A DNA stretch of 64,000 nucleotides, taken from assembly GCA_016342685.1 (NCBI GenBank), contig JAEINU010000002.1, positions 267,085 through 331,084 on the forward strand, given 5' to 3'. Both the position numbers and the translations under genes were made by a program. Below, one piece after another: positions 36,795 through 45,828 of the stretch. This DNA is from Bacteroidales bacterium. Lineage in GTDB: Bacteria; Bacteroidota; Bacteroidia; Bacteroidales; UBA12077. The notes under the pieces were generated by a model, which was given only the letters and a program-made list of their open reading frames with translations, had not been told where the DNA came from and searched no databases. Positions within the stretch are counted from its first letter, which is position 1. Every line of letters starts with the position of its first letter.

Positions 36795-37470
36795 AAATAT
36801 ATTTCTTGTAGAAGATGATGAAAACTTTGGATCCGTTTTAAAATCATATCTGGAAATGAATGATTTTAATGTTTCCTGGACAAAAGATGGTGCAAAAGCA
36901 ATTCAGAATTTTGTGTTGCAAAAATATGATATTTGTATTCTTGATATTATGCTTCCTAATTTAGATGGCTTTAGTATTGCAAAAAAAATAAAAGAACTTA
37001 ATCCTGAAATACCTGCTATTTTCCTAACAGCAAAAACCCTTAAAGAAGATATTTTAGAAGGATTTAAAATTGGAGCCGACGATTACATAACAAAACCTTT
37101 CGATTCGGAAGTTCTTTTGTATAAAATTAAGGCAATAATAAAACGAAGTCAAACTACAGAAACAGAAAACACTTCTTTTACAATTGGTAAATACATCTTT
37201 GATTCTGAGCTACGTATTTTAAGCTTTAACGATGATTCTGTAAAACTTTCGCCCAAAGAAAGTGAGCTTTTAAAAATGCTTTGTATCCACGAGAACAAAA
37301 TCCTGGAAAGAGAAAAAGCATTATCAAAAATTTGGGGCGAAGATGGTTATTTCACTGCTCGAAGCATGGATGTTTACATTACAAAACTGCGTAAATACTT
37401 ACGCAACGATTCTTCGATCGAAATTGAAAATATCCATGGAAGTGGTTTCATTTTGAAAGTTGAAGCTTAG
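36784..37470 (+). CDS. OmpR-family response regulator, RprY-like
   Basis: A 228-residue regulator: receiver domain (1-118) with E10-D11-D12, phospho-acceptor D54 (ILDIMLP), FLTAKT and ITKPFDS, then a winged-helix Trans_reg_C domain (about 130-226; LSPKESELLKMLCIHENKILEREKALSKIWG, RSMDVYITKLRKYLR, IENIHGSGFIL). It is translationally coupled to the upstream kinase. Its last 4 bp overlap the stop of the convergent DUF457 gene, so no separate terminator fits between the two. Confidence 0.95.
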   Translation: MENRNIFLVEDDENFGSVLKSYLEMNDFNVSWTKDGAKAIQNFVLQKYDICILDIMLPNLDGFSIAKKIKELNPEIPAIFLTAKTLKEDILEGFKIGADDYITKPFDSEVLLYKIKAIIKRSQTTETENTSFTIGKYIFDSELRILSFNDDSVKLSPKESELLKMLCIHENKILEREKALSKIWGEDGYFTARSMDVYITKLRKYLRNDSSIEIENIHGSGFILKVEA

Positions 37471-38276
37471 AAATTTACCGGGATCTTATTATCGAATTCA
37501 AGCATTAGATTATACAATTTCTCTCCAAGTATTTTTTCTTGAATCTTTTTAGATTTTATTTCAAACTGTTGATATTTTGGAGTATGACCAGTATAATTAA
37601 AATCAAAATCTCTTGTTTTAATTTGATATAGAGATAAAACCACTCCCAAAAAGAAAACCACGGCAGTTATTTTCCTAGTATTAATTCGTATAAATTTACT
37701 TGTTACATGTACGATGCCATTTAAGCCGATAACACTAATCACTATCAGGAAAATGTCATAATTATTCCACCACCAAATATCTCCAGCTCCACCCACATAT
37801 ATCTTAGATGGCCACAAAAAATTAACTCCACCCCAAACACAACTTGGAGTGGGCATATCTTCAATTAGGTGAATTATAAAACCTGCAATAAAACTAAAAA
37901 CGTATATCTTTTGATTTTTTAGATTTTGTAATAAATCTAGAAATGAGAACATTTTCAGTCTTCTTTTCAATACAAATATTAAGAAAAAGCTAAGGAGCGC
38001 TATAATTACACCTGCCATTAAAGAATGCAAAAATCCATGATGCGAATACCAAAATTTAGAAAAGTATATTTCTTGCCCAGAATTCTTAAGTCCCAAAAAA
38101 CTTCCAAGTATTGAATCAAATTTTGACCACAAACTTATAGCATCTAAATCAGGAAGAACAGCCCCAAATCCAGCTAGTCCAATTAATCCCAACTTACCCT
38201 TGTGTTTTTTATCGGAAAAACTAACAATAACAGTTCCTGTAGCTATTCCTGACAATGCATGTGTTAAAATATCCAT
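37467..38276 (-). CDS. YdjM/DUF457-type membrane-bound metal-dependent hydrolase
   Basis: A 269-residue membrane protein. It begins MDILTHALSGIATG, continues with GAVLPDLDAIS, then a conserved HHGFLHSLMAGVII and AGFIIHLIEDMPTPSCVWGGVNFLWP. The D-H, LPDLD, H-R/G-xxxHS and H-xxxD clusters are those of the YdjM/YbcI group, related to membrane phospholipase C-like metal hydrolases. Four or five spans are predicted. Substrate unknown. It lies 6 bp downstream of the symporter gene on the same strand, suggesting an operon. Confidence 0.88.
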   Translation of the reverse strand: MDILTHALSGIATGTVIVSFSDKKHKGKLGLIGLAGFGAVLPDLDAISLWSKFDSILGSFLGLKNSGQEIYFSKFWYSHHGFLHSLMAGVIIALLSFFLIFVLKRRLKMFSFLDLLQNLKNQKIYVFSFIAGFIIHLIEDMPTPSCVWGGVNFLWPSKIYVGGAGDIWWWNNYDIFLIVISVIGLNGIVHVTSKFIRINTRKITAVVFFLGVVLSLYQIKTRDFDFNYTGHTPKYQQFEIKSKKIQEKILGEKLYNLMLEFDNKIPVNF

Positions 38277-38282
38277 TCCAGT

Positions 38283-39710
38283 TTATCGAATAGATTTTTT
38301 ACCAACCAAACTTACAATTACAATTACACATAACGCAAATATCCAAGAAGTAAATCGCACCGAGATCATATCATTAAGTACATCTATATTACTCCAGATT
38401 ACAGTGGAGATTGAACCTGTTAACATTCCAGCAATTACACCCTTGCTCGTTATTTTTTTCCAGAATAGAACCAACAAAAGGGCTGGCCCGAAAGAAGAAC
38501 CTAAACCTGCCCAAGCATAAGAAACCAATTCATAAATTAAATTTTCTGATGATATTGCAATTATAAATCCGATAGCACCTACTACAATTGTGATTATACG
38601 ACTTAAATATAAAAGTCGTTTTTCAGTTACATCTTTACCTAATGTTTTATGGTAAAAATCTTCAATTACAGATGATGTAATAACTAGCAATTGACTGTCT
38701 GCTGTTGACATCATTGCAGCGATTGCTCCAGAAATAAAGATTCCAGCAAGCCAAGTTGGTAACAATGTATTTGCTAAATGTGGCATTATTTCTTCTACAT
38801 CGGTATAATATCCTTGTCCATACAGAGCCAAGCCAATTAAACCAATAAGCATCGCTCCTGCAAATGCTGGTATTGCCCAAGCAATTGCAATTGTTCTGCT
38901 TGTTTTTATTTGATCAGCATTTTTTATAGACATAAACCTTGTTAATAAATGTGGTTGCCCCATATAACCAAGCCCCCAACTTAATCCACTTATTATAATC
39001 GCGGCAGCGGCCCAACCCGTTTTATTATTAACAAAACTGTTAAAGTTAGCTCCCTCTGCACCTATTGCGCCTGAAAAAGATACACCCCGCTCAACAATTT
39101 CTATAAATCCAAAAATAGGTAAAACGACTAAAGCACCTATCATAATAATACCTTGTATTAAATCTGTCCATGCAACAGCAAGAAAGCCTCCCATCATTGT
39201 ATAAAATACAATTACAATCACACCAATAATAATTCCCCACACATGAGGAATATTAAATGTTACAAAAAGGACTTTTCCTGCTCCATTAAACTGAGCTGCC
39301 AGATAAAATGTGAAAAAGAATATTATTATTAAGGTAGCCAGCACTCTTATAAGTTTTCCTTGCTCGCCAAACTTCTCTGCAAAAAAATTAGGTAAGGTAA
39401 TAGCATTTAGCCTTTCCGACTCAATACGCAATCTTTTTGCAATAACAAACCAATAAAATATAATTCCCAATACACAGCCAACTGCTGTCCACAATTCCAT
39501 AAAACCACTTGCTAATGCTGCTCCCGGCAATCCTAGTAAAAGCCAAGCCGATTCTCCCGACGCACGCTCTGAAAATGCAACGACCCAAGGATTTAATTTG
39601 CGTCCACCGATGAAAAAATCCTTATGCGATTCATTGTTCTTATAGGTAATAAACCCTACAATAAAAACAATTACCAAATAAACGATAAAACCAATTAAAG
39701 TATAACTCAT
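38283..39710 (-). CDS. putP: Sodium/proline symporter, SSS family
   Basis: A 475-residue transporter with about 13 spans. The PutP signature FSERASGESAWLLLGLPGAALASG follows the first loop, with LRIESERLNAITLPNFFAEKF, MGGFLAVAWTDLIQGIIM, a STADSQLLVITSSVIEDFY motif and GLSWGLGYMGQPHLLTRFM, as in sodium:proline symporters of this family. It imports L-proline with sodium, presumably as nutrient or osmolyte. It is the first gene of a two-gene unit with the DUF457 gene. The 172-bp gap upstream holds the divergent start of the TPR gene and no clear motif. Confidence 0.88.
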   Translation of the reverse strand: MSYTLIGFIVYLVIVFIVGFITYKNNESHKDFFIGGRKLNPWVVAFSERASGESAWLLLGLPGAALASGFMELWTAVGCVLGIIFYWFVIAKRLRIESERLNAITLPNFFAEKFGEQGKLIRVLATLIIIFFFTFYLAAQFNGAGKVLFVTFNIPHVWGIIIGVIVIVFYTMMGGFLAVAWTDLIQGIIMIGALVVLPIFGFIEIVERGVSFSGAIGAEGANFNSFVNNKTGWAAAAIIISGLSWGLGYMGQPHLLTRFMSIKNADQIKTSRTIAIAWAIPAFAGAMLIGLIGLALYGQGYYTDVEEIMPHLANTLLPTWLAGIFISGAIAAMMSTADSQLLVITSSVIEDFYHKTLGKDVTEKRLLYLSRIITIVVGAIGFIIAISSENLIYELVSYAWAGLGSSFGPALLLVLFWKKITSKGVIAGMLTGSISTVIWSNIDVLNDMISVRFTSWIFALCVIVIVSLVGKKSIR

Positions 39711-39882
39711 AGCGGAAATATTTTATCATTAAATCAATACTTTAAAGATAAAATATTAATCAATATTTTTAAATTATTATGACAAAATATCATAGAAAAA
39801 CAGCTTACTTTTACGATATTGTCATGAAATTAGAATAGGAACAGTATTTGCCTATACTTTCTTAAATAAGAAAATTCGAATT

Positions 39883-42114
39883 ATGGATTATAAAGAGGTT
39901 ATTAATAAACATTCACATATTTCTCAATTAATATTAAACAACGAAATTTTAGTTGCTATAGAGGAGCTTTATATATTTGCAAATCAAACAAAAAGGCAAT
40001 ATCACCATAATAAAATTGAAAAAATTAAGGACACCTACAAAAATATTCTAAAACACTCATTTTCAGGAATTGAAGATCCGTCAAGAGATAACATTTATAA
40101 TTATGTTCGGAGAACCCTACTCGAAATACTCGATAGTATTAAGGAGTGTGTGTTAACCGAATCGTCTGATTTAAGAATATACAAATTAAAGTGGTCGTTG
40201 GAGAAAAACTCAGATTTACAAACCGATGAAGCATACTCATTAATCACGAATCTAACTTTTGATAGTGAACTCGATAAAATACTAAAAGACAATAAAATAG
40301 ATATAGTAAATAAAACTGAGACAGAAGTTATTTCAAGACAAGAATCATTAAAAGAACTTTTTAACTTTCTTTGGCTTACCGATCACTATAAAGAAACCGA
40401 AGATAAAACTCTTGAAACGATTTGTTATTCCGATAAAATCCCTTGGCATGACAAAAGCCTAATTGTAAGTGCAATTACCCTAAGCTTAATTCGAATTTTT
40501 GATGTAAATAAGTTTAAATCTCTTTTGAAATTTTATACAGTTAAAGAAAATCAAGTATGGCAAAGAGCACTTATTGGTTTGGTTATTGGAATTTTTAGAT
40601 ATGATAAGAAAATAGGTCTTTATCCTGATTTAGAAAAAGAATTATCAAAACTTTCAAAATCTGAAGAGATTGACAAGGAAATTGAATCGATTATAATTCA
40701 GATATTTAAATCAAAAGATACCGAAAAAATTACAAAAAAATGGGAAGAAGAAATCCTTCCTGAAATGAGAAAAATACAACCTAAAATAGAAGAAAATCTT
40801 GATCTGGAAAATATCGTGGAAGATAAATTTTTAGAAGATAAAAATCCAGATTGGGAAAAAGTTTTTGAAGACTCTCCTGACCTATTCGATAAATTGCAAG
40901 ATTTTTCACAAATGCAAATTGAAGGGTCAGATGTATTTATGAGTGCTTTTTCTAAACTTAAAAACTTCCCGTTTTTTAACGAATTTAGTAATTGGTTTGC
41001 TCCGTTTTATAAAGAAAATGAATACATCGATTTAATTTTTGAAAAAGAAGAAACGAATTTGCAGCCTTTTGTGGAACAGATTGAAAAATCATTCCACATG
41101 TGCAATTCTGATAAATATTCATTCTGTCTAAATCTGCAAATGATTCCAGAATCACATAAATCGATGATGATGGAAATGTTTAACGAAGAAATGAAGAGCA
41201 TGGAAGAAGTTGCAAAGGATGAAAATTTATTCAATAGTTTTGCTGCTACTAAAAATATATTTACTCAGTACTTACAAGATTTATATCGCTTTTTTAAACT
41301 GCATCCTTATAAAAATGAATTCTCCGACTTTTTTAAATGGGAGTTTGATATTCAGAATGCATCTATATTTAATAAAATAATTACAAATAAGCAGGTTACT
41401 CGTAATATTGCTGAATTCTTTCTTGAGAATCAACACTTTGCACAAGCGGTTGGTTTGTTCAAATTTATAGAACAATCTGAAGAAGGGAATATTGAACTTT
41501 TCGAAAAAATCGGTTATTGCTTTCAACGAATAGGTGATTACAAAGAAGCACTTGGTTATTATAAAAAAGCAGAACTTCTAGATTCTAACAAGGTCTGGAT
41601 TATTAAGAAAATAGCATTATGCCACCGGTATTTAGATGATCATAACAAAGCTCTTTTGTATTATAAAGAAGCAGAAAAATTTGAACAAGATAATTTATAT
41701 ATTCAGGCTTATATTGGACATACTTTAATGAGACTCGAAAGGTACGAAGAAGCTTTAAAGTACTATTTTAAAGTTGAATATTTAGATCCATCTAACGATA
41801 AAATACAACGCCCCATTGCTTGGGTATCTTTAATTCTTGGAAAATTCGAAACTGCTATAAAATACTTTCATCGTATTCCTACTGAAGATTTGTCGGCAAA
41901 AGATTACATGCAAATTGCAATTTCATATTGGTGTTTGAGTGATATGAATAATACAAAAGAATATTACAATAAAGCACTTGCTAAACTAAAGAATAAATTC
42001 AATGAGTTTTCTGAATATTTCGATGATGATATTCAAATTTTATTGGATAATGGTATTAATAGATTAGATATTTGCTTAATGAAAGATTACATTTTAGACA
42101 CAACCAAATATTAA
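39883..42114 (+). CDS. Large helical protein with C-terminal TPR repeats
   Basis: A 743-residue soluble protein with no signal peptide. The first 500 residues are helical and acidic and match nothing I know. About 535-705 contains four to five tetratricopeptide repeats (GYCFQRIGDYKEALGYYKKAELLD; ALCHRYLDDHNKALLYYKEAEK; GHTLMRLERYEEALKYYFKVEYLD; WVSLILGKFETAIKYFHRI). TPRs mediate protein contacts, so a scaffold role is possible. Proteins of this layout recur in Bacteroidota. It is monocistronic. Confidence 0.85.
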   Translation: MDYKEVINKHSHISQLILNNEILVAIEELYIFANQTKRQYHHNKIEKIKDTYKNILKHSFSGIEDPSRDNIYNYVRRTLLEILDSIKECVLTESSDLRIYKLKWSLEKNSDLQTDEAYSLITNLTFDSELDKILKDNKIDIVNKTETEVISRQESLKELFNFLWLTDHYKETEDKTLETICYSDKIPWHDKSLIVSAITLSLIRIFDVNKFKSLLKFYTVKENQVWQRALIGLVIGIFRYDKKIGLYPDLEKELSKLSKSEEIDKEIESIIIQIFKSKDTEKITKKWEEEILPEMRKIQPKIEENLDLENIVEDKFLEDKNPDWEKVFEDSPDLFDKLQDFSQMQIEGSDVFMSAFSKLKNFPFFNEFSNWFAPFYKENEYIDLIFEKEETNLQPFVEQIEKSFHMCNSDKYSFCLNLQMIPESHKSMMMEMFNEEMKSMEEVAKDENLFNSFAATKNIFTQYLQDLYRFFKLHPYKNEFSDFFKWEFDIQNASIFNKIITNKQVTRNIAEFFLENQHFAQAVGLFKFIEQSEEGNIELFEKIGYCFQRIGDYKEALGYYKKAELLDSNKVWIIKKIALCHRYLDDHNKALLYYKEAEKFEQDNLYIQAYIGHTLMRLERYEEALKYYFKVEYLDPSNDKIQRPIAWVSLILGKFETAIKYFHRIPTEDLSAKDYMQIAISYWCLSDMNNTKEYYNKALAKLKNKFNEFSEYFDDDIQILLDNGINRLDICLMKDYILDTTKY

Positions 42115-42189
42115 GTCATTAAGTTCTATAATATAGAATTTTACAATGCATATTAATTGCTTTTAGTTTTCCGATTGCAAATAAATAAT

Positions 42190-42216
42190 CAAATAAAAGG
42201 CTGGATAAAATCCAGC
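42190..42216 (-). terminator. Rho-independent terminator between convergent genes
   Basis: A 7-bp stem GCTGGAT / ATCCAGC (42200-42206 with 42210-42215 and flank) with a 3-nt loop. On the minus strand it is followed by TTTTATTTG, and it lies 17 bp beyond the nitroreductase stop. Confidence 0.75.
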
Positions 42217-42231
42217 TATTCTATATTTATT

Positions 42232-42783
42232 TTACCTTTTAAAAGGTTTAAAATAAAATTTCTCCCAATGAACTGTTTCTGTTAATGGCTTGCGAAGTTG
42301 TTCATGTCGGTTTACATCTGCTTCATCAGCAGGGAATCCAATTGGTAATAAAGCAATCGGTTCAACGCCATCAGGTAAACCTAATGCTCGAACACATTTC
42401 ATAACATCAAATTTACAAATCCAGCATGTTGCAAGTCCAAGATCTGTTGCTGCAAGTGTCATGTGATCAATCGCAATAGCAACATCAATATTCGTATGAA
42501 TTTTACCATCGGCTCTGCGCCATGCTTCACGATGATCACCACATACAACAATAATACATTTTGCGGTTTGTAGCCATTCTCGGTCGTAACATTCCCGTAC
42601 TTTAACCAAGGGCTCTTCTTGCGTAATAACCACAAAATGCCATGGCTGCGAATTTTTTGCCGAAGGAGCTACTCTACCTGCATCTAGAACTTGTAATAAC
42701 AATTCTCTATCTACAGGCTTATCAAGGTATTTTCTCGATGAATAACGACTTTTTGCTAAATCAATAAATGCCATATTTTTCAA
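42232..42783 (-). CDS. Nitroreductase-family FMN protein
   Basis: A 183-residue protein with the nitroreductase opening LAKSRYSSRKYLDKPVDRELL and GRVAPSAKNSQPWHFVVIT, which contribute to FMN phosphate and ring binding, and DLGLATCWICKFD in the second half with GLPDGVEPIALLPIGFP. These dimeric enzymes reduce nitro-aromatics, quinones or other acceptors with NAD(P)H; the true substrate is not readable. It is monocistronic. A second, unrelated-looking member of the family lies at the window end. Confidence 0.92.
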   Translation of the reverse strand: MKNMAFIDLAKSRYSSRKYLDKPVDRELLLQVLDAGRVAPSAKNSQPWHFVVITQEEPLVKVRECYDREWLQTAKCIIVVCGDHREAWRRADGKIHTNIDVAIAIDHMTLAATDLGLATCWICKFDVMKCVRALGLPDGVEPIALLPIGFPADEADVNRHEQLRKPLTETVHWEKFYFKPFKR

Positions 42784-42962
42784 TATTTAAATTTTATATG
42801 CTTTTTGTTTTTAATTACTGTTTTCAGTTTCTATATCTTCCAAATCAAATTAACAAACTCCAAAATACAAATACCAAAACCTTAATAAATATTAACTAGT
42901 ATTATTTTTTGGACATCTTACATTGATATTTATTTGTTATCTGGCTAATGATAAATTGAAAT

Positions 42963-43172
42963 TTATTCTATTATGATAGTTTCATTAAAAATTTCAATCT
43001 TGTCTCCTACTCTAAGCTTTGCTCTTTTTCTACTTTCTACTTCTCCATTCAATTTCACTTCTCCATCTTCGACCATAAGCTTTGCCTGTCCACCACTATT
43101 CGATATATTAAGTACTTTAAGCAATTTTATAAGCTCAATATATTCCGATTCTCCCAATTTAAATTTTATCAT
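42963..43172 (-). CDS. S4-domain RNA-binding protein (YbcJ/YaaA-like)
   Basis: A 69-residue protein made of one S4 domain: FKLGESEYIELIKLLKVLNISNSGGQAKLMVEDGEVKLNGEVESRKRAKLRVGD, the alpha-L RNA-binding motif with the GGQAKxxVxxGxVxVNGxxExRxRxKL pattern. Members bind structured RNA, probably rRNA or tRNA. It starts 2 bp after the sirtuin gene and is thus co-transcribed with it and with the C45 hydrolase gene. Confidence 0.9.
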   Translation of the reverse strand: MIKFKLGESEYIELIKLLKVLNISNSGGQAKLMVEDGEVKLNGEVESRKRAKLRVGDKIEIFNETIIIE

Positions 43173-43174
43173 AA

Positions 43175-43912
43175 TTATCTTTTTAATCCAATTAATATCT
43201 TTTCCATTACATCAGATGCTTTTCCTTGTAAAAATACATCTGTAATTGACTCCGAAAATAATGTTTTTTCAGGATTTATTTCAATAATCTTTGCTCCATT
43301 TGCTTTTGCCTGTTTTGGCATGTTAGCTGCAGGATACACTTCACCTGTTGAACCAATAACAATAATAACATCTGCTTTTTCTGCTGCTTCAAAAGATTTG
43401 CAATATGCAAGTTCGGGAATTCCTTCGCCAAAAAAAATGAAATCAGGTTTTAATGTTTCATTACACTTAGTGCATTTGGGCGGTAAATCTTCTAAATTAA
43501 ATAAACTTGCTTCGAAATGATGATTATTTTTACAAACCAACATTCTTGAATTCCCATGAAACTCATACACTTCTTTACTCCCTGCTTCTGTATGCAAGTT
43601 ATCAATATTCTGGGTTACAACAGATTTCAGGATACCTTTATTCTCCAATTCGGCTAAGGCTAAGTGAGCTTTATTAGGTTTCGCTTCACCAAAAAAATCA
43701 TAGAAAATCTCTTTTATTACTTTCCATGACGCCAGTGGGTGGCTATAAAAATAAGATAAATCTAATATTTCAGGATTGTATTTACTCCATAAACCATTTT
43801 CTCCACGAAATGGTGGAATGCCACTTTCAACCGAAATTCCAGCTCCGGTAAAAGCAACTGTATACTTCGATTCTTTAATTAATTTAATCGCTTCTTCTAA
43901 ATCTTGATCCAT
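43175..43912 (-). CDS. Sir2-family NAD-dependent protein deacylase
   Basis: A 245-residue sirtuin: NAD-binding FTGAGISVESGIPPFRG (22-37), TQNIDNLH (100-107), catalytic H119 in EFHGN, and VIGSTGEVYPAANMP near the end. The zinc ribbon has C127, C147 and C150, but the fourth expected cysteine is replaced by histidine (H131 or H132), giving a CCCH-like site. It removes acyl groups from lysine using NAD. Class III sirtuins (CobB-like) have a Y-x-x-R acyl pocket; here the region is SHPLASWKVIKEIFYDFF, with no clear match, so deacetylase versus desuccinylase cannot be called. Adjacent to C45 and S4 genes. Confidence 0.92.
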   Translation of the reverse strand: MDQDLEEAIKLIKESKYTVAFTGAGISVESGIPPFRGENGLWSKYNPEILDLSYFYSHPLASWKVIKEIFYDFFGEAKPNKAHLALAELENKGILKSVVTQNIDNLHTEAGSKEVYEFHGNSRMLVCKNNHHFEASLFNLEDLPPKCTKCNETLKPDFIFFGEGIPELAYCKSFEAAEKADVIIVIGSTGEVYPAANMPKQAKANGAKIIEINPEKTLFSESITDVFLQGKASDVMEKILIGLKR

Positions 43913-45706
43913 TTACTTATGTTTTTCTTCAATCGTTTTTATCTCTTCTAAATCCTTTTGTGTACTCTTATCTATAAAATATTGACCTAAATTACTTCGA
44001 ATTCCATCGGCTAGTTTTTCAATCTTTCTAATATAAATTTGGTCAGATTCCTGCTCTAACAATTTATCATACATCCTAATCATGTTTAAATGTGCTAAAT
44101 ATTCATAATATGGATTGATTGTTGATGTCTGCAACATCTCTTCCAAAGCTACAATTGCATCCATAAAATCGCCTTTATCACGCATGATTTGAAACTTGTT
44201 ATAATATGAATGGAAAAAATCAGGACATAGCTCAATATACTTCTCTGCATTAATAAATGCATTTTCTTTATTCCCTAAACTTGAATTGTAAGACGAAACC
44301 AAATAACTTTTATACGAATTCTCCAAATCATAATTATCAATCTGACTAATTATCATTTTATATTCTTCACTTTCAAGTTTCTTTTTCCCACCATAATTCT
44401 CTTTATACCATTTTTTATATTTCAACTGTTCGTTAAAAAGCTTAGAATCGGCAACTTTCTGTTTTTCTTTATATACAGACACATCTCCTGACTCAATATC
44501 GTATTTTAAGTACTTATTTAAAGCTGCTAAACGCTCACCATAAGCAAAATAAACTTGATTGTTCATATTATCCAAAATACAGCTTTTAACTGTGATTGAG
44601 TTATTTATAGAGTATCTATAAAAAGGATCATGTACTAAATGATGATTTTCGGTATTAGTAAGAATCTTGTATGATTTTTCAATTAAATCTGAATCATTGT
44701 AGCGATCGTACAATTCTTTTATTTTTCGTTCACGCGATATATTTGATGTTCCAAACATCCAAATTGGGCTGTATTGGTATTTCCCCTTATCGGACAATGA
44801 AAGATTTAGAACAGAAATAAAGTCATTATTCATCTCATTTTTAATTACTTCTCCTCGCGTTAATTCATAAACTGCTCCTGAATTATCGAGCTTACTACCC
44901 ACAGCAATAAACCATGCATGCGAACTATAATTCCTAAATTGCTCGTCAACATCTTTTAATTTATCTCCATTTTCAAGAATATTTCTTAGTTTAAAAGCTA
45001 GTGGCATTCCTGTATTGTAATCACTAATTTCTTTATTGTTTTCTGCAGGCGTTCCATTCATATTAATAGACATGCTTAATCCTGAATGATTCATTCCTGT
45101 ATAAACTCCAGGATAACCAACAAAACTTAGGATTGTAACGGGGTTCTTATCCTCTTTATGATAATTTACAATTAATGGGTGTTTAGCTAATACTCCCAAA
45201 CCAGGCCAATCAAGGTTTCTACCATGAACAATACCTGATTCATTTTTTATAATAAATGCCGTACAACTAATCTTGAAGAATATCTGAGGTAAATACGCTA
45301 TTGTTTGTATATCTTTAAGTTTCAAGTCACTTCCTTCGGCCATTCCTTTCAATTCTTGAACATACTCTGTAGGCATAGTTTTTTCAACTTTCTTAATCTT
45401 TGAATTGAATACCATTCCTGCAATCCATTTCTTCAAAAAGAACGAACCAACATAAGAATTAATCATACTATCTAAAGTTTGATTCATAATTACTAAATGA
45501 TCGTTCATAAGAACACCATACTGTAAGCCCATTTCGTAAGAATCGCCTTTTACAGTTAAAAATGAAACCCCTTCTTTAACAATCAACTCCCCATCATGAA
45601 ATGTTTTTGATCTATCCTTATTTATGGTAACTGAATAATCTTGAGCAAATAATGAGCTTGATAATAGAAATGATATAATTAATAAATTGATTAATCGTAA
45701 TTGCAT
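43913..45706 (-). CDS. Secreted C45-type acyltransferase/hydrolase with C-terminal TPR-like region
   Basis: A 597-residue protein with a signal peptide (1-21, ending LFAQ). About 50-410 reads as the Ntn-hydrolase fold of peptidase family C45 (acyl-CoA:6-aminopenicillanate acyltransferase-like): GDSYEMGLQYG, then ISCTAFIIKNESGIVHGRNLDWPG with candidate nucleophile C148, and YPGVYTGMNHSGLSMSINM. Family enzymes self-cleave before the Cys. The last 170 residues are helical and TPR-like (NKENAFINAEKYIELCPDFF ... FMDAIVALEEML). The substrate is unknown; an amide or acyl-peptide is inferred from the family. Its stop abuts the sirtuin start. Confidence 0.85.
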   Translation of the reverse strand: MQLRLINLLIISFLLSSSLFAQDYSVTINKDRSKTFHDGELIVKEGVSFLTVKGDSYEMGLQYGVLMNDHLVIMNQTLDSMINSYVGSFFLKKWIAGMVFNSKIKKVEKTMPTEYVQELKGMAEGSDLKLKDIQTIAYLPQIFFKISCTAFIIKNESGIVHGRNLDWPGLGVLAKHPLIVNYHKEDKNPVTILSFVGYPGVYTGMNHSGLSMSINMNGTPAENNKEISDYNTGMPLAFKLRNILENGDKLKDVDEQFRNYSSHAWFIAVGSKLDNSGAVYELTRGEVIKNEMNNDFISVLNLSLSDKGKYQYSPIWMFGTSNISRERKIKELYDRYNDSDLIEKSYKILTNTENHHLVHDPFYRYSINNSITVKSCILDNMNNQVYFAYGERLAALNKYLKYDIESGDVSVYKEKQKVADSKLFNEQLKYKKWYKENYGGKKKLESEEYKMIISQIDNYDLENSYKSYLVSSYNSSLGNKENAFINAEKYIELCPDFFHSYYNKFQIMRDKGDFMDAIVALEEMLQTSTINPYYEYLAHLNMIRMYDKLLEQESDQIYIRKIEKLADGIRSNLGQYFIDKSTQKDLEEIKTIEEKHK

Positions 45707-45773
45707 AATTGCATATTTGTTTTTAAATCATCATAAAATTAAGAAATAAAATATGGTTCGAATGATTTCGTAG

Positions 45774-45809
45774 AAATAAAAAACCCGAAAGAGTTTATCC
45801 TTCGGGTTT
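45774..45809 (-). terminator. Rho-independent terminator of the transhydrogenase operon
   Basis: On the minus strand AAACCCGAA pairs with TTCGGGTTT (45801-45809 with 45781-45789), followed by a T6 run (A6 at 45778-45783). It lies 20 bp after the pntB stop. Confidence 0.92.
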
Positions 45810-45828
45810 ATATCAACACTTTAAATTA

